Positions 1-7,492 of a stretch of 25,980 nt of DNA are shown here, piece by piece. Numbering within the stretch: the stretch's first letter is position 1; the number at the start of each line of letters is the position of its first letter. Where the stretch lies: contig JAWXCF010000073.1 in the NCBI GenBank assembly GCA_034440515.1, positions 1-25,980 on the forward strand, written 5' to 3'. A program made the translations under genes and the position numbers. Origin of the DNA: JAWXCF01 sp034440515 (GTDB taxonomy: Bacteria > Bacteroidota > Bacteroidia > CAILMK01). The notes below the pieces were generated by a model. The model did no database searches. It saw only the letters and a program-made list of their open reading frames with translations, and was not told the DNA's origin.

Positions 1-9
1 CTTTAGTCA

Positions 10-510
10 ATGAATCAATCCATAGAAATTTTAAATAAAACTGAAATAGAGGACAAAGTAAATAGATTGGCATACCAAATTATTGAGGACCACATTGATC
101 ACGGTAGTATAATACTAGCTGGCATTAGTCAAAATGGGACAATTTTAGCGCAACTTATAGCAAAAGTCATTACACAAGCTAGTTCTATTTCTTCTCAAAT
201 AGCTACCGTAATAGTAGATAAAACTGCACTGTGTGTAGAAAACATTAGTCTGAATATAGATGATGAACAAATAAATGGAGCTGCTGTGATTATATGTGAT
301 GACGTATTATACACAGGTAAGACACTGATGTATGTATGTCAGGCAATTTTAAATAAAAATGCCCAGTCAATTCATTGCTTAGTTATGGTAAAACGAAATT
401 TCCTAAAATTTCCTATATATGCTCGCTATGTTGGATTAAGTCTAGCTACAACGCTACAAGAACACGTTGAAGTTTACCTTGATGAACAACCAAGAGCTGT
501 ATTGTCATAA
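10..510 (+). CDS. PyrR-like phosphoribosyltransferase
   Basis: Type I phosphoribosyltransferase fold protein of 166 residues. The PRPP-binding signature is clear at residues 93-106 (VIICDDVLYTGKTL), close to the VDDVLYTGRT motif of PyrR. A PPi-loop-like GISQNG lies at 38-43, where PyrR has GIPTRG. PyrR proteins bind pyr mRNA and/or act as uracil phosphoribosyltransferases; whether this copy does either cannot be told. The C-terminal part (138-160) also follows the PyrR layout. The ATG is preceded by an in-frame TAG six bases upstream, so the start is well bounded. Its stop shares one base with the start of the next gene (TAATG), implying co-transcription with the deacetylase. No pyrimidine gene is visible nearby, so the substrate is open. 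Confidence 0.8.
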   Translation: MNQSIEILNKTEIEDKVNRLAYQIIEDHIDHGSIILAGISQNGTILAQLIAKVITQASSISSQIATVIVDKTALCVENISLNIDDEQINGAAVIICDDVLYTGKTLMYVCQAILNKNAQSIHCLVMVKRNFLKFPIYARYVGLSLATTLQEHVEVYLDEQPRAVLS

Positions 511-1133
511 TGGTGATGTGGTTGCTAACTAATCCGCTGGTAGCTAACCTATTTCCCAGCTATTTATGGTTTTACCCCAGGTTTGGTAATTCTATCTATT
601 TGAGCTTTGATGACGGTCCTACACCTTATTGTCAAGAGTTTATTCTAAATACACTAGCAGAATATAAAGCAGTTGCGACATTTTTTTTGGTTGGAGAAAA
701 TATCGTTAAATACCCCAATTTGTACAAGCAACTATTAAATACAAATAATAGAATTGCAAATCATTCACAGCATCATTTAAAGGGTTGGAAAACTGACTTA
801 GAAGCATACGTTAATGATGTAAAAGAGTGTGAATCTCATATAAGTAATCCGTATAAACTATTCAGACCACCGTATGGTAAGATTACAAAGGCTCAAGCAA
901 AGCATTTAAAAGCTGATGGATATAAAATAGTTATGTGGAGTTTTTTAACGTATGATTTTGCTAAAGAAATTGACCACAACTACATCATTTCTCAATTTAA
1001 AAGGAAAGTTAAGGCAGGTGATATTATTGTATTTCACGACAATATTAAGTCCAAAGAGAACTTGGAAATTCTACTTCCAGCTTTTCTAAATATTATAAAA
1101 GAACTAAATCTAAAAACTGTGGTAATTAGTTAG
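510..1133 (+). CDS. Polysaccharide deacetylase (NodB domain)
   Basis: Carbohydrate esterase family 4 enzyme of 207 residues, essentially only the NodB homology domain. Motif 1 is SFDDGP at 32-37 (D34 catalytic base, D35 metal ligand). Motif 2 is HSQHH at 85-89 (metal-binding histidines H85 and H89). Motif 3 is RPPYG at 119-123. A late FHD at 175-177 matches the LHD motif, and W143 to D149 matches the usual W...D stretch. The metal triad is therefore complete. Such enzymes remove N-acetyl groups from peptidoglycan, chitin oligomers or exopolysaccharide; the substrate is not determinable. The N-terminus has a short hydrophobic segment but no convincing cleavable signal. It overlaps the upstream gene by one base and converges with the Rieske-fold gene, overlapping it by 8 bases. 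Confidence 0.88.
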   Translation: MVMWLLTNPLVANLFPSYLWFYPRFGNSIYLSFDDGPTPYCQEFILNTLAEYKAVATFFLVGENIVKYPNLYKQLLNTNNRIANHSQHHLKGWKTDLEAYVNDVKECESHISNPYKLFRPPYGKITKAQAKHLKADGYKIVMWSFLTYDFAKEIDHNYIISQFKRKVKAGDIIVFHDNIKSKENLEILLPAFLNIIKELNLKTVVIS

Positions 1134-1629
1134 AAATCAGCAACTCACTTCCATTTTTTTGCAAGTTATATCGCCTTAATGGAAAAGTAGAAGGACCATC
1201 TAGCAAAGTACCGTCTAGCGAATATCTACTTGCACAACAGGGTAATAATACATTAGCTGAATTGTAACTGCCACAAACATAGGCTAATCCAGACTTTTCT
1301 TGAATTACGTGTGAACAATCAGCGTCTTTATGAAATGGACAGGCCATATCTAATGCCCACAAGTTATCAGAATAGTCCCTAACTACAGTTATTCCTTTGT
1401 ATCCAATATCAGTTAGATATATAGCGTTACCCTTAGTATTTAAAGCGCTATACTGGGGCAAGTTTAAATTAATAGTTCTATTAACAGTAACATAGGGAAT
1501 TGGATTGCTTTGAATACTTTGATCTTTTTCACAACTAAAAATGGTTAATGTTGCTAAAAGAGAAATACTATAGATTAACTTCCACTTATGTGTGGTTATT
1601 TGTTTTAGATGATTTATTATTGTCTTCAT
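1126..1629 (-). CDS. Rieske-fold lipoprotein
   Basis: Predicted lipoprotein of 167 residues. An N-terminal hydrophobic segment ends in the lipobox-like LTIFSC, with Cys33 as the acylated residue. The C-terminal half resembles the Bacteroidota Rieske (2Fe-2S)-like family: a CPFH at 97-100, Cys105, Cys119, a CC pair at 131-132 followed by ASRYSLDG, and GPSTFPL at 145-151, which mirrors the usual GPATxPL ending. The canonical two-Cys two-His ligand pattern is not intact, so cluster binding is doubtful. I chose the ATG at 1629 over an in-frame GTG at 1644 because it puts a basic stretch directly before the hydrophobic core. This start lies 3 bases from the divergent mpl start, so the promoter must sit inside mpl. 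Function unknown. Confidence 0.7.
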   Translation of the reverse strand: MKTIINHLKQITTHKWKLIYSISLLATLTIFSCEKDQSIQSNPIPYVTVNRTINLNLPQYSALNTKGNAIYLTDIGYKGITVVRDYSDNLWALDMACPFHKDADCSHVIQEKSGLAYVCGSYNSANVLLPCCASRYSLDGTLLDGPSTFPLRRYNLQKNGSELLISN

Positions 1630-1632
1630 ATT

Positions 1633-2973
1633 ATGAGAATTCACTTAATTGCTATAGGAGGCAGCATTATGCACAACCTAGCTATAGCTTTACATAAATC
1701 AAGCCATCAAGTTACAGGGTCTGATGATCAAATATACGAGCCAGCACTGTCAAGGTTAGGTAAATATGAGCTTTTACCTAAAGTTAATGGCTGGAATCCT
1801 GATTTATTGGACTCAGACATAGACCTAGTTATATTAGGTATGCACGCAAAAGCTGAAAATCCGGAATTAGCAAAAGCACAAAAGCTTGGATTAAGGATAC
1901 TTAGCTTCCCAGAATTAATTTATGAATTAACTGTAAATAAAAAGAGGGTAGTAATAGCAGGCAGCCACGGTAAAACAAGTATAACAGCTATGATATTGCA
2001 CGTTTTAGCAAAAGCAAAAGTATCCTGCGATTATGCTGTTGGTAGTTCATTAGCAGGATTTGAGGACAGCGTGTATTTCAATGAAGCAAATGAAATTGCC
2101 ATAATAGAGGGTGATGAGTACTTAAGTAGTGCCTTAACACCTATACCTAAGTTTATGTACTTTAAGCCGCATATACTAGTTATAAACGGTGTTGCTTGGG
2201 ATCATTACAATGTTTTCCCAACCTACGAAAACTATTTATCTCAATTTACTCTGTTATTAGACTCAGTCAATCAAGATTGTAAAATAGTATATCCACAATC
2301 TGACAATGATGTCAATACTTTAGTACAAGCTTATAGTAAACTATATACCGTTGCAGCAGAAGTTCCTAAATATGAGTTGAGAAATGGGAAATTTCATTTA
2401 TTAGATTATAATATTCAATTGCAAATAGTTGGCTATCATAATCTAGCAAATGCATCAGTTTCAGCGCAAGTTTGTGCCTATTTGGGGGTGGACGAGAAAT
2501 CATTCTACAACTATTTAGCAGATTTTACAGGTGCAGGAAAACGATTAGAGCGACTAATAGTTCCAAATAGTGAACGAATTGTATTCAAAGACTTTGCTCA
2601 CAGCCCCAGCAAGGTTAAGGCAACAGTAGCAGGTGTAAAAAGCCAGTATCCAGGTTTAGAAATAGAAGTAATATTAGAACTTCACACATACAGTTCATTG
2701 AGTGCTGCATTTTTACCCGAGTATTCAGGAAGTTTATCTGGAATAATAGCCCCAGTCATTTTAATAGATAACGATGCCCTTACACAAAAAGGTAGGGAGG
2801 CTATTGCTGAGAATGAAATTATGTTAGCTTTCAAAAAAGATGATGTCAAGTTCATCCAAACTAAAACAGATTTAATTAAAGCGATTATGCAGACAGACTC
2901 AAATAAGGTATTACTGATAATGAGTAGTGGTTCTCTAATGAATGTCCCGATTTTAGACCATTTAGTATCTTGA
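1633..2973 (+). CDS. mpl: UDP-MurNAc:L-Ala-gamma-D-Glu-mDap ligase Mpl
   Basis: Murein peptide ligase that recycles the tripeptide L-Ala-gamma-D-Glu-meso-diaminopimelate by joining it to UDP-MurNAc in the cytoplasm. The 446-residue length fits the family. The N-terminal Rossmann-like domain begins MRIHLIAIGG. The ATP-binding loop is AGSHGKTS at 109-116. The Mur ligase glutamate region is EGDEY at 159-163, followed by NGVAWDHYNVFPT at 185-197, and the C-terminal domain carries DFAHSPSKV at 320-328. MurC shares the overall fold, but the combination of GDEYxSA and DFAHSP motifs favours Mpl. An upstream in-frame ATG at 1609 exists, but starting there adds residues the family lacks and would overlap the divergent gene. 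With DapB at 11.3 kb, the window holds two genes touching mDap metabolism. Confidence 0.92.
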   Translation: MRIHLIAIGGSIMHNLAIALHKSSHQVTGSDDQIYEPALSRLGKYELLPKVNGWNPDLLDSDIDLVILGMHAKAENPELAKAQKLGLRILSFPELIYELTVNKKRVVIAGSHGKTSITAMILHVLAKAKVSCDYAVGSSLAGFEDSVYFNEANEIAIIEGDEYLSSALTPIPKFMYFKPHILVINGVAWDHYNVFPTYENYLSQFTLLLDSVNQDCKIVYPQSDNDVNTLVQAYSKLYTVAAEVPKYELRNGKFHLLDYNIQLQIVGYHNLANASVSAQVCAYLGVDEKSFYNYLADFTGAGKRLERLIVPNSERIVFKDFAHSPSKVKATVAGVKSQYPGLEIEVILELHTYSSLSAAFLPEYSGSLSGIIAPVILIDNDALTQKGREAIAENEIMLAFKKDDVKFIQTKTDLIKAIMQTDSNKVLLIMSSGSLMNVPILDHLVS

Positions 2974-2980
2974 ATTTCTG

Positions 2981-2988
2981 TAAATTTG
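2981..2988 (+). promoter_or_regulatory. Candidate Bacteroidota -7 element
   Basis: TAAATTTG matches the TAnnTTTG -7 consensus of Bacteroidota sigma-ABfr promoters. It lies in the 39-base gap between mpl and the exonuclease gene, about 25 bases before the ATG at 3013. No TTTG -33 element is found at the expected distance, so this is a weak call. If real, it makes the exonuclease-mtaB-ccm run partly independent of mpl. Confidence 0.3.
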
Positions 2989-3012
2989 CTTCTTTTTTAA
3001 TACTTTATTTAG

Positions 3013-3783
3013 ATGACAAATCTTAAATTAACCAAAACTTTAGCATTTTTAGATGTAGAATCTACAGGTCTATCTCCGTCGTTAGACAAAGTGATAGAAC
3101 TTGGCATAGTTTGGTTGAAGCCTGATGGAACAACTAGTGAGAAAATTTGGCGATTTAATCCTGGTAGGCAGTTAGATGAAAAAATAATTGCCCTTACTGG
3201 AATTACTAATGCAGATTTGGAGCACGAGCCGTCATTTAGGAATGTAGCTAAACAAATAGTTGATACATTAAAAGACTGTGACTTAGCTGGATTTAATTTG
3301 TACAAATTAGATCTACCTATGTTAATGGAAGAGTTTTTAAATGCAGACGTTGAGTTTAACATAGACAATAGAAAAGTTATTGACGTGATGCGAATATTTC
3401 ACACAATGGAGAAACGTACTTTGTCTGCTGCATATAAATTTTATTGTAACAAAGAAGCCGATAATGCACACAATGCATTAGTAGATAGCAGAATGACATT
3501 GGAAGTGTTGGAGAGTCAATTACAGTTTTACCCAGAATTAGGTGATAATTTAGTCCAGATAAATGATGTGATTGGAAATCCAGAAACTAACATAGTCGAT
3601 TTAGTAGGTAGAATGGTATATGATGACAAAGGTGAAGTAACTTTCAATTTCGGAAAATATAGAGGTCAAAGTGTAAAAGAGGTGCTGAAAAGAGACCCAT
3701 CTTTTTATAGCTGGATGATGAATGGTGATTTCACTCAATACACAAAAAAGAAACTAACTGAAATAAGGCTTAGTTTGAAGTAA
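3013..3783 (+). CDS. DnaQ-like 3'-5' exonuclease with ExoX-type C-terminal domain
   Basis: DEDDh-family exonuclease of 256 residues. Exo I is FLDVESTGL at 12-20 (metal ligands D14 and E16). Exo II is the AGFNLYKLDLPML region at 92-104 (D100). Exo III is HNALVDS at 153-159 (H153, D158). All four acidic residues and the histidine are present, so it should be active on DNA or RNA 3' ends. Residues about 205-256 form a second small domain (FGKYRGQSV, then SFYSWMM) like the C-terminal domain of exodeoxyribonuclease X-type proteins. It is shorter than, and distinct from, the proofreading subunit inside PolC. The stop codon TAA directly abuts the ATG of mtaB, so the two are very likely co-transcribed. 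Confidence 0.87.
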   Translation: MTNLKLTKTLAFLDVESTGLSPSLDKVIELGIVWLKPDGTTSEKIWRFNPGRQLDEKIIALTGITNADLEHEPSFRNVAKQIVDTLKDCDLAGFNLYKLDLPMLMEEFLNADVEFNIDNRKVIDVMRIFHTMEKRTLSAAYKFYCNKEADNAHNALVDSRMTLEVLESQLQFYPELGDNLVQINDVIGNPETNIVDLVGRMVYDDKGEVTFNFGKYRGQSVKEVLKRDPSFYSWMMNGDFTQYTKKKLTEIRLSLK

Positions 3784-5130
3784 ATGATAGTGGTTAATAA
3801 TTCTGTTACCGATGTAGATATAGTTGTAGATTCACATTTGCATACTGTTAGCTTATACACCTTAGGGTGCAAGCTAAACTATGCAGAAGGTAGTAGCCTG
3901 TTAAGAAAATTAGCCAATCAAGGCTATAAGCCAGTTGATTTTGAAGAACATAGTGATGTTTATATAGTAAATACCTGTTCTGTAACTGACCACGCTGACA
4001 ATAAAACTAAGAGGTTGGTAAAATCAGCATTGTTAAGAAATCCGAACGCTTTTGTCATTATTATTGGATGTTATGCGCAATTAAAGCCAGAAGAAATATT
4101 GGAAATTCCTGGGGTGAGTTTGGTTTTAGGAGCAAATGAAAAGTTTAACTTAGCAAAGCACATTGATTCGCTTTATCAAGGCTGTGAACCTAGAATATTT
4201 AACGCTCATATAAAAGATGCAGTTGAGTTTAATGCATCTTACTCAGTAGGTAATAGAACTAGATCTTTTCTAAAGGTACAGGACGGCTGCAATTACTTCT
4301 GTTCGTTTTGTACTATTCCGCTAGCTAGGGGTAGAAGTAGAAGTAGTTATATAGCAGATGTAATTGAAAATGTGAAGGAAATAGCCCAACAAGGCGTAAA
4401 AGAAATTGTACTTACTGGTGTTAATATTGGAGACTTAACTAATGATAAGAATGAAACATTTTTCGACTTAGTTCTAACTTTAGATAAATTAAAATATACT
4501 GGAATTGAGAGGTTTAGAATTAGTAGTATTGAGCCTAATTTGTTAGAGGATAGAATAATTAAATATATAGCCGAGTCAGAACTGTTTGTGCCACATTTTC
4601 ATATCCCGCTACAGTCTGGGTCTGATGTAATATTGCAAGCAATGCGAAGACGTTACCAGGCTAAACTATATGCAGATAGGGTTCATCTAATAAAGCAATT
4701 AATGCCAAATGCCTGTATAGGTGTTGATGTTATTACTGGATTTCCTGGTGAAACAGACGAGGAATTTCTTAAAACCTATAATCTATTAGAGACATTGCCA
4801 GTAAGTTATTTCCACGTATTCACTTATAGTGAACGACCCAACACTACAGCACTAAGACTAGCAGGTAAAGTACCAAATAATATAAGGCAAAAGCGGAATG
4901 CTATGCTAACTGAGCTGGGAATAGAGAAAAAGTCTGCGTTTTACCACTCCCAAATTGGAGCACAAGCCAAAGTACTATGGGAAAAAGAAGATGAAAATGG
5001 CGATATGTTCGGCTTTAGTGACAACTATCTAAGGGCTACAGCTCCCTATAACGAGTCTAAAACAAATCAATTGGAATTAGTAACGATGGATAGCATAAAT
5101 GAAGCAGGTATATTTGAAATAACAAGATAA
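3784..5130 (+). CDS. mtaB: tRNA t6A37 methylthiotransferase MtaB
   Basis: Radical SAM enzyme that adds a methylthio group to N6-threonylcarbamoyladenosine at position 37 of tRNAs reading ANN codons. The N-terminal UPF0004 domain holds TLGCKLN (C29), NTCSVT (C65) and GCYAQ (C96), the three ligands of the auxiliary 4Fe-4S cluster. The radical SAM motif CNYFCSFC has C169, C173 and C176. A TRAM domain should occupy the last 60 or so residues. TLGCKLN and the GCYAQ spacing distinguish it from MiaB and RimO. There are about 24 residues before TLGCK, slightly more than usual; no better downstream ATG exists. It abuts the exonuclease and overlaps ccmB by one base (TAATG). Confidence 0.92.
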   Translation: MIVVNNSVTDVDIVVDSHLHTVSLYTLGCKLNYAEGSSLLRKLANQGYKPVDFEEHSDVYIVNTCSVTDHADNKTKRLVKSALLRNPNAFVIIIGCYAQLKPEEILEIPGVSLVLGANEKFNLAKHIDSLYQGCEPRIFNAHIKDAVEFNASYSVGNRTRSFLKVQDGCNYFCSFCTIPLARGRSRSSYIADVIENVKEIAQQGVKEIVLTGVNIGDLTNDKNETFFDLVLTLDKLKYTGIERFRISSIEPNLLEDRIIKYIAESELFVPHFHIPLQSGSDVILQAMRRRYQAKLYADRVHLIKQLMPNACIGVDVITGFPGETDEEFLKTYNLLETLPVSYFHVFTYSERPNTTALRLAGKVPNNIRQKRNAMLTELGIEKKSAFYHSQIGAQAKVLWEKEDENGDMFGFSDNYLRATAPYNESKTNQLELVTMDSINEAGIFEITR

Positions 5131-5780
5131 TGAGAGAAGTATTTGCTCTAATTAATAAAGAATATAATCAAGAGCGTAGGCAAAAATACGCACTAAATGC
5201 AATCTTAATTTATGTAGTTGCAACGCTTTACATTATTAATCTTTCGTTTCAGCAATTAGACCCATTGGTATGGATATCAATGTTATGGATAATTTTATTA
5301 TTTTCAACTATTAATGCTTGCAGCCGCAGTTTTATACAAGAGTCAAATGGTAGCTTGCTAATGTTTTACTCCTTAGTATCGCCTGCTAAATATCTAACAG
5401 CCAAATATATTTATAATTTATTTTGGACTCTCTTACTGTCGGCTATTACCCTATTTGGTTTTATTCTTTTCTTTGGAAACGTATTTCCTAGTTTTGGCTA
5501 CATCAGCTTGATACTGCTTGTTGGAGGTTTCGGCATTTCAGCTAATCTCACTATGAGCAGCGCAATTGCGAGTAAAGGGAAAGGTGGTGCTATGTTAATG
5601 GCCATTTTAAGCTTTCCAGTTATGATACCTCAATTGCTATTACTAATTAAATTGACAAAAAAGGCATTAGACGGATTTGCTATATCTGGTGGATATAGTT
5701 TGTTTGTGCAATTATTGGCCATAGACCTGATAGTTGTCGTTGTTTCCTACTTACTGTTTCCTTATCTTTGGCGTGACTAA
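5130..5780 (+). CDS. ccmB: Heme exporter membrane subunit CcmB
   Basis: Integral membrane subunit of the CcmAB ABC transporter, which in system I cytochrome c maturation drives release of heme-loaded CcmE. The protein has 216 residues and about six hydrophobic segments (roughly 24-40, 48-66, 93-117, 122-145, 150-178, 186-212), the normal CcmB size and topology. The cytoplasmic N-terminus with KEYNQERRQKYA and the SRSFIQE stretch near 66-72 fit the family. The identity is supported by the order ccmB-ccmC-ccmD-like-ccmE-ccmF downstream. The ATPase subunit gene ccmA is not adjacent and not in this window. Confidence 0.88.
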   Translation: MREVFALINKEYNQERRQKYALNAILIYVVATLYIINLSFQQLDPLVWISMLWIILLFSTINACSRSFIQESNGSLLMFYSLVSPAKYLTAKYIYNLFWTLLLSAITLFGFILFFGNVFPSFGYISLILLVGGFGISANLTMSSAIASKGKGGAMLMAILSFPVMIPQLLLLIKLTKKALDGFAISGGYSLFVQLLAIDLIVVVVSYLLFPYLWRD

Positions 5781-5789
5781 AATTAAGTA

Positions 5790-6899
5790 TTGTTGAAGGG
5801 CGCTTGGTGGAAAATTACAGCAATTTTGTTGCTGATATACAGTATTACAGCTGGATTATTTGTTAGATTAGGACCTGGAATATTAAATATTTCACCCAGT
5901 ATAGTATCTACAGATTCAGTCATTTCTTTAAAAGTATCTGCTTACCACACGCATTTTAATTTTCAATCTGAAAAATCTAAGTTTTGGCTGGTATTTTCAC
6001 CAAGAAATAAAGATGAGAAACAGGTTGAAATTTGTGCCTTCCGAACCACTCAATTAACTGATACATCAATACAATTATATTTTCAGACCAATACTGGTTT
6101 ACCCTTTGACTTTAGAGCTACAGATAGTTTTATAGTTGGTGACCTAATAATAAATACAGCAGCTGATGGGAATATAGTATTGCCTGATGCAGTTGTTATT
6201 CAGCGAACTAATAAATATCAAACTGGTGGAAAACAAGCCTGTGTTTATCAAGTAAGTTCAGAGAAAGCAAAGTATTTCAATTTCCCATTTAGAAATTCAC
6301 TATATGAAACAGTCAGAAATGTGTTGTTTCACGTACCAATGTGGTTTGCTATGATGGCGCTATTCGGTATGTCTTTATGGTACAGTATCAGGTACTTATT
6401 AACTCAAGATATGGCCTACGATATGCTATCTGCAACATATATCAGAATAGGATTGGTATTTGCCACTTGTGGCTTGATAACTGGAGCATTTTGGGCAAGA
6501 TTTACTTGGGGTAAGTATTGGGTATTAGACGATCCCAAACTAAATGGTGCAGCCATAATGTGCCTTATGTATTTTGCTTATATGGTGTTACGCGGCAGCA
6601 TTAGTTCAAACACAGCAAAGGCGAAGACAAGTGCTGTATTTAATATTTTTGCAGCAGCTAGTGTGGTGCCATTGTTGTATATATATCCTAATATGACCAG
6701 TTCACTACACCCAGGGAATGGGGGCAATGTTGCGTTTAGCAATTATGACCTAAACAATAATTTAAGGATGGTATTTTACCCAGCCTGTATTGCTTGGATT
6801 TTAATTGGTTTATGGACAACAAATATTACTGTTAGAATAAATAAGCTTGACTTGAAAGTAAAATTAAAAATAGCAGACCAAAGTAAAAAAAACAAATAG
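5790..6899 (+). CDS. ccmC: CcmC/CcsA-family heme handling protein with extra periplasmic domain
   Basis: Heme-handling membrane protein that presents heme to CcmE. The C-terminal 200 residues carry the family signature: FHVPMWF at 180-186 with H181, the tryptophan-rich TWGKYWVLDDPKLNG at 239-253, and H307 in SSLHPGN, matching the two heme-ligand histidines. After transmembrane segment 1 (about 6-27), residues about 30-165 form a soluble, beta-rich-looking stretch not present in classical CcmC (about 220-250 residues). This explains the 369-residue length. The start must be TTG (5790, or the next codon at 5793), since no ATG or GTG precedes the first membrane segment after the ccmB stop. Its TAG stop abuts the ATG of the ccmD-like gene. 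Confidence 0.87.
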   Translation: MLKGAWWKITAILLLIYSITAGLFVRLGPGILNISPSIVSTDSVISLKVSAYHTHFNFQSEKSKFWLVFSPRNKDEKQVEICAFRTTQLTDTSIQLYFQTNTGLPFDFRATDSFIVGDLIINTAADGNIVLPDAVVIQRTNKYQTGGKQACVYQVSSEKAKYFNFPFRNSLYETVRNVLFHVPMWFAMMALFGMSLWYSIRYLLTQDMAYDMLSATYIRIGLVFATCGLITGAFWARFTWGKYWVLDDPKLNGAAIMCLMYFAYMVLRGSISSNTAKAKTSAVFNIFAAASVVPLLYIYPNMTSSLHPGNGGNVAFSNYDLNNNLRMVFYPACIAWILIGLWTTNITVRINKLDLKVKLKIADQSKKNK

Positions 6900-7088
6900 A
6901 TGCCTAATTCCTTATACACATTCATCACGGCTGTGGCTCCAGCAGATCAACCTATGGTTTCAGCACTTAGCATAGATGCTAAATACGCAGTTCCTGTGGT
7001 GGTCATACTAGTTATATTAGTTATTATGGTAATACTGTTGATAACCTTAGATTTAAGGGTAAGAAAATTAGAAAAAAATAAAATATGA
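6900..7088 (+). CDS. CcmD-like small membrane protein
   Basis: Small protein of 62 residues with one strongly hydrophobic helix (about 31-49, rich in V, I and L) followed by a charged tail, LRVRKLEKNK at 52-61. CcmD proteins are short single-span proteins with a charged cytoplasmic tail that help release heme-bound CcmE from CcmC. The size, topology, RKLEK tail and position between ccmC and ccmE support the call, although sequence conservation in this family is too weak for certainty. It starts directly at the end of ccmC and overlaps ccmE by four bases (ATGA), as expected for translational coupling. Confidence 0.72.
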   Translation: MPNSLYTFITAVAPADQPMVSALSIDAKYAVPVVVILVILVIMVILLITLDLRVRKLEKNKI

Positions 7089-7483
7089 AACGCGCGTATG
7101 TGATTGGATTGGTGCTGATAGTATTCAGCATTTTCATTTTAATGTCTGTATTAGGTAAGTCATCTTCTTATGTTTCTTTTAATGAAGCAAAAGAAAACCC
7201 TACTGAAAAATATCACGTTATAGGCAAATGGGCTAAAGAAAAAGGTATGGTATATAACCCACTGAAAGACCCCAATTACTTTGAGTTTCCATTGAGGGAT
7301 TCAGTTGGTAATGTGGTAAATGTAGTGCTGCTAGACGCTAAACCACAAGACTTTGAACGTGCTGAAAAGGTAGTAGTAGTCGGACAAATGAAAGGAAATG
7401 TATTTGAAGCTAGTGAAATACTAACCAAGTGCCCAAGTAAGTATAATGCAGCTACACCAACAGTTAAGCCTGTCAATTTATAA
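7085..7483 (+). CDS. ccmE: Cytochrome c maturation heme chaperone CcmE (CxxxY type)
   Basis: Periplasmic heme chaperone of 132 residues, anchored by an N-terminal membrane helix (about 4-23), with an OB-fold beta-barrel behind it. The heme-attachment motif is TKCPSKY at 114-120. Cys116 stands where proteobacterial CcmE has its heme-binding histidine (HxxxY), with Tyr120 conserved. Cysteine-type CcmE (CxxxY) is known from some bacteria and archaea, and from memory is usual in Bacteroidota. The C-terminal tail is short. The start overlaps the ccmD-like stop; a nine-base gap separates it from ccmF. Confidence 0.88.
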   Translation: MKRAYVIGLVLIVFSIFILMSVLGKSSSYVSFNEAKENPTEKYHVIGKWAKEKGMVYNPLKDPNYFEFPLRDSVGNVVNVVLLDAKPQDFERAEKVVVVGQMKGNVFEASEILTKCPSKYNAATPTVKPVNL

Positions 7484-7492
7484 TCTTAATTA

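Noticed and set aside
3009..3368. 119-codon open frame on the - strand over the exonuclease gene.
   Set aside because: It is fully antisense to the Exo I and Exo II motifs of a clear DnaQ-like gene.
6325..6340. Partial match to the ParB-binding parS consensus inside ccmC (TGTTTCACGT...).
   Set aside because: Only the first half of the 16-base palindrome matches; the bases encode the conserved LFHVP of CcmC, and there is no second site nearby.
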